DNA of 7,058 nucleotides from Alphaproteobacteria bacterium (GTDB lineage Bacteria; Pseudomonadota; Alphaproteobacteria; Rhizobiales; Rhizobiaceae). The position numbers were made by a program, and so were the translations under genes. Below are positions 6,826 to 7,058 of this stretch, piece after piece; position 1 is the first letter of the stretch, and each line of letters starts with the position of its first letter. The notes under the pieces are model-generated. The model was not told where the DNA came from. It saw nothing but the letters and a program-made list of their open reading frames with translations, and did no database searches. Where the stretch lies: contig JAFKFE010001167.1 in assembly GCA_017308345.1 (NCBI GenBank), positions 1 to 7,058 of the forward strand, given 5' to 3'.

Positions 6826-6908
6826 TTGCCATTTGCCAAGCGATCGCCTTTCAGCTCAGATTGCGCCGACCGGCTCCCTCCGGCGCGGAATGCGAGAAGC
6901 AGCAAGGC

Positions 6909-7058
6909 ATGGACCACTTCGACCTCGGCACTTACCGGCGCCCCATCTCCACCTCCTCGGCCGAGACGCAACGCTGGTTCGATATCGGGCTGAACTGGTG
7001 CTACGGCTTCAACCATGAAGAAGGGATCAAATGCTTCGAGAAGGCGCTGGAGACCGAT
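6909..7058 (+). CDS. TPR-like protein, N-terminal fragment (runs off the right edge)
   Basis: Fifty codons open to the window end, starting MDHFDLGTYRRPISTSSAE. The segment QRWFDIGLNWCYGFNHEEG followed by IKCFEKALETD has the pattern of the helix pair of a tetratricopeptide repeat (W/L-G-Y-A-F-A-P spacing). It matches the opening of a cytoplasmic TPR protein family I recall in rhizobia, usually several hundred residues long. There is no signal peptide. The ribosome binding site is weak (AGAAGCAGCAAGG just before the ATG). A terminator-like hairpin separates it from the binding-protein gene, but same-strand placement suggests it may still belong to the cluster. Function unknown; a scaffold or interaction role is inferred from the fold only. 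Confidence 0.8.
   Translation, partial: MDHFDLGTYRRPISTSSAETQRWFDIGLNWCYGFNHEEGIKCFEKALETD

Noticed and set aside
5046..7016. Minus-strand open frame of 656 codons opposite the binding-protein gene
   Set aside because: It is an antisense shadow typical of high-GC coding DNA. The plus-strand frame has a Tat signal, ribosome binding site and full family motifs, while the minus frame has no recognisable domain.

Overview
The window looks like alphaproteobacterial DNA of the order Rhizobiales. From about position 1200 rightwards it reads as a Mesorhizobium-type chromosome: high-GC codon use, short palindromic mosaic intergenic repeats of a kind I associate with that genus, a twin-arginine-exported peptide-type binding protein and a GlxA/AraC-type regulator remnant. 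The leftmost 1.2 kb is visibly lower in GC by eye (not computed). It carries flagellar genes on the minus strand that end abruptly where the rest begins.

Left block (1 to about 1206, minus strand). A gene for a small FliH-like hypothetical protein, cut at its 5' end, overlaps by 4 bp (ATGA) a motB gene. motB runs off the left edge and is frameshifted just after its membrane helix.

Junction (about 1195-1215). The minus-strand flagellar gene and a plus-strand AraC-family gene are both missing their N-terminal parts at the same point. This is either a real rearrangement breakpoint or a chimeric assembly join.

Right block (about 1207-7058, plus strand). It begins with the C-terminal DNA-binding domain of the AraC/GlxA-type regulator, followed by a palindromic repeat. 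Next is an M24 (creatinase/aminopeptidase-P fold) hydrolase gene with an internal deletion and frameshift, then a second palindromic repeat. After that come an isochorismatase-like cysteine hydrolase, a hormone-sensitive-lipase-type esterase 5 bp downstream of it, an intergenic leader with a strong stem, a family-5 ABC transporter substrate-binding protein with a Tat signal, a clear stem-loop terminator, and the first 50 codons of a TPR-like protein.

The most interesting signal is regulatory. The regions upstream of the M24 gene and of the substrate-binding-protein gene share a 32-bp block (24 of 32 positions identical, no gaps). In both copies the block contains a -24/-12 type (sigma-54, RpoN) element: GGCAC-N5-TTGC before the M24 gene and CGCAC-N5-TTGC before the binding protein. 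My inference is a coordinately controlled scavenging module, possibly nitrogen-responsive. In it, a periplasmic binding protein would capture a peptide-like or amide/ester compound, and M24, cysteine-hydrolase and esterase enzymes would break it down in the cytoplasm. The substrate is not identifiable from sequence, no permease or ATPase gene is in the window, and the M24 gene appears broken as written. I see no tRNA, rRNA, CRISPR array, transposase or origin.
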